In this document: positions 32,066 to 36,313 of the stretch, piece by piece
How positions within the stretch are numbered: position 1 is the stretch's first letter
Layout: each line of letters opens with the position of its first letter
From: Spirochaetaceae bacterium
GTDB taxonomy: Bacteria > Spirochaetota > Spirochaetia > DSM-27196 > SLAA01
Assembly (NCBI GenBank): GCA_003556605.1
Contig: PWQX01000096.1
Coordinates: forward strand, 1 to 36,313
Direction of reading: 5' to 3'
Length of the DNA: 36,313 nucleotides
Notes under the pieces: generated by a model
Told to the model about the DNA's origin: nothing
What the model saw: only the letters and a program-made list of their open reading frames with translations
Database searches by the model: none
Translations under genes and position numbers: made by a program

Positions 32066-33037
32066 TCAGGCGGACGGAAGTACAATAGCATTGCGCGGTT
32101 CTCCGCGCTGAAAGGCTTTGAGGTTCGCTGCCGCCTCAGCGACACAGCGTCCACGCGCCTCGGGAGTTGCCCAGGCGATGTGCGGAGTAATCACGCAATT
32201 CGGCGCGGTAAGCAAGGGGTTTCCGGGGTCGGGCGGTTCTTCGGAGCCGAGCACGTCCAAACCCGCACCGGCGATTCGGCCTTCGTGCAGCGCCGCTGCC
32301 AAAGCCGCATCGTCAACCAAGCCGCCACGCGCGGTGTTGATAAACAGGGCGCCGGCTTTCATGAGCTTCAAAGCTTCGGCGTTTATGAGCTTTCTGGTTT
32401 TAGATGTAAGCGGCAGGTGCAGGCTCACGACATCAGCCTGTCGCAGCAGCTGACCGAGCTCGACCCGTTGCACCCCGGCAGTGTAACACTGTTCGGGCGA
32501 CGATTCGTCGTAGGCGAGCACCGGCATCGCGAACGCGCGGCCAAGTGCCGCGACTGCCGCCCCGATACGCCCGAATCCGACCACTCCGAGGATTTTTCCG
32601 TTGATCTCCAGCAAGGGCTGCGGCAAATACCGGTAGGGTCTGCCGGCTAGCCAATGGCCCGCGTGCACCGCTGCGTCGTACTCCGTGACCCGGTGCGCGA
32701 GGGTCAACAACAACGCGAACGCCGCTTGCGCAACCGACTGCGTACCGTACGCCGGCACATTGCACACCGTTACCCCGTGCGCCTCGGCAGCTGCGAGGTC
32801 AACGTGATCGTATCCGGTAGCAACAAGACCGAGATAGCGCAAGCGCGGCAGCTGAGAAAAAACCGCTTCAGAGAACCCCAGCGAATCGACTATCACCGCG
32901 TCGGCAGAAACAGCGCGCTCAACGAGCTGATGCGGAGCGGTCCGATCGTAGACCGTGAGCCCGCCGAGCTCGGCAAAGGCCTTCCAGCTGAGATCGCCGG
33001 GATTCACCGCGTAACCGTCGAGCACCGTTATCCGCAA
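32066..33037 (-). CDS. D-2-hydroxyacid dehydrogenase (hydroxypyruvate/glycerate reductase-like)
   Basis: A 323-residue NAD(P)-dependent enzyme. The cofactor motif GVVGFGRIG is in the middle of the protein, and the catalytic residues are the arginine in INTARGGLVDD, the glutamate in DVLGSEEPPDPGNPL and the histidine in TPHIAWAT. The sequence looks closest to glycerate dehydrogenase/hydroxypyruvate reductase (HprA-like), which interconverts hydroxypyruvate and D-glycerate, but other 2-hydroxyacids are possible. It starts six bases after the pckA stop and is the last gene of the minus-strand run doeA-eutB-pckA-dehydrogenase. Such an enzyme could handle a hydroxyacid product of hydroxyectoine breakdown; this is speculation from position. 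Confidence 0.88.
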   Translation of the reverse strand: MRITVLDGYAVNPGDLSWKAFAELGGLTVYDRTAPHQLVERAVSADAVIVDSLGFSEAVFSQLPRLRYLGLVATGYDHVDLAAAEAHGVTVCNVPAYGTQSVAQAAFALLLTLAHRVTEYDAAVHAGHWLAGRPYRYLPQPLLEINGKILGVVGFGRIGAAVAALGRAFAMPVLAYDESSPEQCYTAGVQRVELGQLLRQADVVSLHLPLTSKTRKLINAEALKLMKAGALFINTARGGLVDDAALAAALHEGRIAGAGLDVLGSEEPPDPGNPLLTAPNCVITPHIAWATPEARGRCVAEAAANLKAFQRGEPRNAIVLPSA

Positions 33038-33043
33038 CGCTGC

Positions 33044-34706
33044 TCACCCCTCGGGGCATTGTGCCGCGATCTCGTCGGCGACCTTGCCGGCGAACGCCTT
33101 AGTGAAGTGCTCACGGAACTTCCCTGCAAGCGAGCGCGCGGTACGTTCAAACGCCTCTTTATCCTCCCAAGTACGCCGGGGGTCCAGCAGCTCATCCGGC
33201 ACCCCGGGACAGTGCAGCGGAACCTGCACCTTGAAGATTTCGTCGGCGCGGCTTTCAACCGAGTCGAGCTCGCCGTCCACTGCCGCGTTCACCATACGCC
33301 GAGTCGACGCGATAGCGATGCGCTCACCTACGCCATACGGCCCGCCGGTCCACCCGGTGTTCACGAGAAACACATTCACGCCGTGCGCTTTCATCTTCTC
33401 ACCGAGCAAGTCGGTATAGTCGGACGGATGGCGCGGCATAAACGGCTCTCCGAAGAACCGGCTGAAGGCCGCCTTCGGTTCCACAACGTCGGTCTCGGTA
33501 CCTGCAAGCTTCGAGGTGTAGCCCATCATGAACCAGAACATCGCCTGCTCGGGGTTCAGCTTAGCGATCGGCGGGAGCACCCCATAGGCGTCGGCGGAGA
33601 AACACTATTGTGCTCGGGTGATCACCGACTGACCCTTCCTTGGTGTTGCTGACGAATCGCAGCGGATACGAGGCGCGTGAGTTCGGCGTGAAGCGCTCAT
33701 CGTCGAAATCAAAGGTACCGTCGGGGTATACCATCAGATTCTCAACCAGCGACCCATGATTGAGATAGTGATCGGGATGGAAGGTGGCGTTGTAGATCTC
33801 CGGTTCCTTGTTGGGGTCGAGGTTGATCAGCTTCGCATAGCAGCCGGCCTCAAAATTGGCGATACCGTGCTTGCTCCAACCGTGCTCGTCGTCGCCGATG
33901 AGCGCACGGTCGGGGTCGGCAGACAGCGTGGTTTTGCCGGTACCCGAGAGCCCCAGGAACAGCGCGACTCTTCCGTCCGCACCTTCGTTGGCGCTGCAGT
34001 GCAGCGGCAGAATACCTTCATCCGGCAGATAGAAGTTCATAACGGTAAACATGAGCTTCTTCATTGAGCCCATGTATGCCGAGCCGTACACAATACCTAT
34101 GCGGCGGTCAAAATCTATCACTACCGCCATGCTCGAGGTGCGGCCGTTGGGCAGCTCACGCAATCGGCCGCTGTAGCGGTCGCGGTCAAGCTTGTCGAAA
34201 CCCAACGCGAGGAGGGTAAACGGTTGTGCTGCGAAGCAACTGCGCGTCAAGTCCTTGGGAACCGGACGAAACATGTTGTCGATGAACAAGCCGGCGAGCG
34301 CGTTGTAGGTGACCGTCGTAACCGGCAGACAGTAGTCCCGGCAGGCGCCGACCACCCGGGGGAGCTCATACAAACGGTCCTTCTTGCGCAAGGTATACAG
34401 CGCGTCTTCAAACAGCATATCAAAGGTTTCCGGCTCCATTGGAATCGAGTTCGGGGCGCTCCAATCGATCTTGCCTTCGCTCTCGGGCCGTCTCACGATA
34501 TACGTGTCCTTAGGGCTGCGACCGGTGGAGTCCTGCGGCGTCCAGGTTACCAAGGTCCCCTCGGCAAGGCGGATCGCCATCCAGCGCTCCACCGCGTCTT
34601 GAATCAAGCACGATCGACTCGGATTGCGAAACACCCGCCCAGTCCTGTCGCTGACCAACTGGCTTACCTCTTCGCGGTAATACTCGTCCGTCTTTTGCGT
34701 TTCCAT
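33044..34706 (-). pseudogene. pckA: phosphoenolpyruvate carboxykinase (ATP), disrupted by a frameshift
   Basis: The gene converts oxaloacetate and ATP to phosphoenolpyruvate and CO2, the entry to gluconeogenesis. The first reading frame (start 34706, GAGG nine bases upstream) encodes the N-terminal two thirds, with the kinase P-loop GLSGTGKTTLS and the neighbouring GDDEHGW. At about 33594-33602 the frame breaks: the expected IVFLSADAYGVLPPIAKL is read as IVFLRRR and ends at 33561. The remaining third (LPPIAKLNPEQAM to NTGWTGGPYGVGERI and the C terminus) continues intact in another frame to 33044. A two-base loss (CTCTCC shortened to CTCC, removing one serine) explains it. Joined, the protein would be about 550 residues, a normal length. 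Everything else looks functional, so this is a recent mutation or a sequencing error. It lies 24 bases after eutB. Confidence 0.88.
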
Positions 34707-34730
34707 TCTCTTGCACCTCTTCGATATTCG

Positions 34731-35705
34731 TTACAGCAGCAGGCGTGACACTGTTTCCAGATACACCGGAATATCCACCGCGCTCCCGGAGGCGATCACG
34801 CCTATCGCGTTGCCCAAATTGCCTAGATCGCGATACAGCAGAGCACCGATCGCAACTGCGCCGGCGCCTTCTACCACCAGACTGTGCTCGCGGAGCATGT
34901 AGCTCATTCCGAGTGCCACCTCCGACTCATCTACAACGATGTGATCGTCGAAATAGCGCCGCACCAACTCGACCGTGTAGCGATTCTCCATCCCCACGCC
35001 GCCGAGCAGTGAGTCGGCAAGGGTTTCGTGTTCCTCAAGCTCTATCGGCCTGCCGGCCTTTATGCACTCAAGCAGCGCCGGTGAGCGCTCAATTGACACG
35101 CCGATCAGCCGAATCTGAGGATTTATCGTTTTCAGCGCAAGCCCGACACCGGCACCGAGTCCACCACCGGAAAGCTGCACCAGCACGGTGTCGAGCGCAG
35201 GCTCGTCCTCCAGCATCTCCAGACCGATAGTTCCCTGTCCGGCGATCACGAACGGATCGTCGAACGGCACAACCGGCTGAAGACCGCGCTGCGCGATCAA
35301 CCGGTAGTACTCCTGCTCAGCCTCGTCTTGCGTCTTTCCCTTCACCACCACCTCGGCACCAAGCTCGCGAACGCGTTCGACCCGATAGGCGGGTACATGC
35401 TCGGACAGACAGACCACGGCGTGCAGCCCGAGCCGGCCGGCGACATAGGCCACCGCTTTCCCGTGGTTTCCGGTTGAGAAAGTGATCACCCCTGCAGCAC
35501 GCTGCTCAGGCGTAAAGCTCTTGATGCGGTTAGTCGCCCCGCGCACCTTGAACGCGCCGGTACGCTGCAATGACTCGAGCTTGATTAGCACGCGCGCGCC
35601 GAGCTTCCGCGACAAGGCCGGCGACTCAATCTGGGGTGTGCGCACCGCAACCCCGTGCATACGTTTGCGCGCGGCAAGGATATCGTGTAACGCCGGCTCC
35701 CTCAT
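34731..35705 (-). CDS. eutB: PLP-dependent threonine/serine dehydratase family protein, probable ectoine-utilisation EutB
   Basis: A 324-residue fold-type II PLP enzyme. The PLP lysine is in RTGAFKVRGATNRI (about residues 48-61), TGNHGKAVAY binds the cofactor ring, and the glycine loop SGGGLGAG binds its phosphate. It resembles catabolic threonine dehydratases without a regulatory ACT domain. The segment GRPIELEEHETLADSLLGGVGMENRYT looks like EutB, an enzyme of hydroxyectoine use in Proteobacteria. The gene starts 21 bases after the ectoine hydrolase gene, which supports that name; a general threonine/serine or 3-hydroxyaspartate dehydratase is the alternative. GAGG lies seven bases before the start at 35705. 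EutC, its usual partner, is not in the window but could lie upstream, beyond the edge. Confidence 0.72.
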   Translation of the reverse strand: MREPALHDILAARKRMHGVAVRTPQIESPALSRKLGARVLIKLESLQRTGAFKVRGATNRIKSFTPEQRAAGVITFSTGNHGKAVAYVAGRLGLHAVVCLSEHVPAYRVERVRELGAEVVVKGKTQDEAEQEYYRLIAQRGLQPVVPFDDPFVIAGQGTIGLEMLEDEPALDTVLVQLSGGGLGAGVGLALKTINPQIRLIGVSIERSPALLECIKAGRPIELEEHETLADSLLGGVGMENRYTVELVRRYFDDHIVVDESEVALGMSYMLREHSLVVEGAGAVAIGALLYRDLGNLGNAIGVIASGSAVDIPVYLETVSRLLL

Positions 35706-35726
35706 GGTAACGCCTCGCTGCTTTCC

Positions 35727-36313
35727 TTACTTGAGGATGATATCGAGCGGATACTCAAACAAGTGCTCGAAACCGCTCTCCGTTACCCGAATCGACGCGT
35801 CGATCTCAAACCCCACATCGTTGTACCAGATGCCGGGGATCACGTGCAGCGCCATATTCGGCGCCAGCTCGGTTTTATCACCCCGCCGCAGGCTGATAGT
35901 TTGCTCGCCCCAGTCCGGCGGGTAGTTCACGCCGATGGAGTAGCCCAGGCGCGACTCCTTCACGATCGTTGAATGTGCAATTGCCTGACGCCAGCGCTCC
36001 TCAACCTGTTCGGCAGTGACCCCGGGACGAATGAACTCCAAGGTTGCCTGCAGCCCGTCGATCACCACCTTGGCAGTATCGCGCATAATCTGCGGAGGCG
36101 GGCTGCCGAGAAACATCGTACGCGCAATCGGACAGTGGTAGTGCTTATACGCACCGGCAAGCTCCAACAGCACCGCCTCGTCGGGCGCGTAGCGCTTGTC
36201 GGTCCAGGTCAGATGCGGCGTCTTGGTGGCCTCACCGGCCATCATGAGCGGTACAATCGCCGGATAGTCGCCGCCGTAGTCTTCGGTGCCGCTGTACTGA
36301 GCGTGGGCGATCG
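35727..36313 (-). CDS. doeA: ectoine hydrolase, M24 peptidase-like family (partial, N terminus outside window)
   Basis: The visible C-terminal 194 residues belong to the M24 metallopeptidase/creatinase fold. The frame is open to the window edge with no start in a convincing position, so the gene continues outside. The segment GGDYPAIVPLMMAGEAT followed by TPHLTWTDKRYAPDE matches ectoine hydrolase (DoeA/EutD), which opens the ectoine ring to N-acetyl-diaminobutyrate. The conserved NYPPDWGE and DVGFEIDASIRVTE segments support the same group. Ectoine hydrolases lack some of the metal-binding residues of true M24 peptidases; here an AGAYKHYHCPIARTMF stretch replaces the usual Asp-containing motif, in line with that. 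It is followed after 21 bases by eutB. The neighbourhood supports ectoine breakdown; no synthesis genes (ectABC) are visible. Confidence 0.8.
   Translation of the reverse strand, partial: IAHAQYSGTEDYGGDYPAIVPLMMAGEATKTPHLTWTDKRYAPDEAVLLELAGAYKHYHCPIARTMFLGSPPPQIMRDTAKVVIDGLQATLEFIRPGVTAEQVEERWRQAIAHSTIVKESRLGYSIGVNYPPDWGEQTISLRRGDKTELAPNMALHVIPGIWYNDVGFEIDASIRVTESGFEHLFEYPLDIILK

Noticed and set aside
33561-33620. Programmed +1 frameshift in pckA
   Set aside because: No stop codon or slippery signal of the prfB type at the junction, and recoding is not known for pckA; a deletion or sequencing error is simpler.
32654-33652. 332-residue plus-strand frame across the dehydrogenase and pckA genes
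   Set aside because: Lies opposite two recognised genes and spans their boundary; translation shows no family features.

Overview
The window is a gene-dense, GC-rich (roughly 60%) bacterial chromosome segment with no RNA genes, insertion sequences, phage genes or CRISPR arrays that I could see. The best clue to its owner is a complete mevalonate-pathway operon (HMG-CoA synthase, type 2 IPP isomerase, class II HMG-CoA reductase, diphosphomevalonate decarboxylase, phosphomevalonate kinase, mevalonate kinase). From memory this is the gene order of the Borrelia cluster. With the overall gene set, this suggests a free-living member of the Spirochaetes. Two ectoine-breakdown genes at the right edge point to a saline or haloalkaline habitat. 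The taxonomic call is an inference.

Layout. 1-414: no confident gene. 415-2807: pgsA (minus) and a MutS-related ATPase (plus), transcribed divergently from back-to-back promoters. 2825-5383 (minus): dusA, a methyltransferase and a small esterase, overlapping end to start. 5530-10376 (minus): mnmA, an OmpR-type response regulator, its histidine kinase and an HtrA/DegP protease, which looks like an envelope-stress module. 10498-19871 (plus): the mevalonate operon, continued without a break into a lipoprotein alpha/beta hydrolase and a glycosyltransferase of the tRNA-queuosine mannosyltransferase type; all eight genes overlap or nearly touch. 19888-24565: a beta-hydroxyacid dehydrogenase (minus), a four-helix membrane protein with a degenerate GGDEF-like domain, a lipoprotein solute-binding protein, and a MalK/UgpC-type ATPase ending in a clear intrinsic terminator. 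24598-27739 (minus): a three-gene unit of a ParB-like protein, a radical SAM enzyme related to spore photoproduct lyase, and an exported FecR-like protein. 28037-31990 (plus): homoserine dehydrogenase and alpha-glucan phosphorylase. 32066-36313 (minus): ectoine hydrolase (cut by the window end), EutB-type dehydratase, a frameshifted PEP carboxykinase gene and a D-2-hydroxyacid dehydrogenase, closely spaced like an operon.

How the genes fit together. The mevalonate operon carries every step from acetoacetyl-CoA to IPP/DMAPP except the thiolase. The ectoine genes could feed aspartate to oxaloacetate, and PEP carboxykinase would then take that carbon to gluconeogenesis; the two-base frameshift in pckA is therefore notable. 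Several genes have textbook sigma-70 promoters (TTGACA, exactly 17 bp, TAnnAT). In three cases (pgsA, the mutS-like gene and the solute-binding protein) the promoter lies so close to the start codon that the mRNA should have no leader or almost none.

The most unusual parts are the ParB-like/SPL-like/FecR-like unit, the queuosine-mannosyltransferase homologue tied to the mevalonate operon, the predicted leaderless transcripts, and ectoine catabolism in a probable spirochaete.
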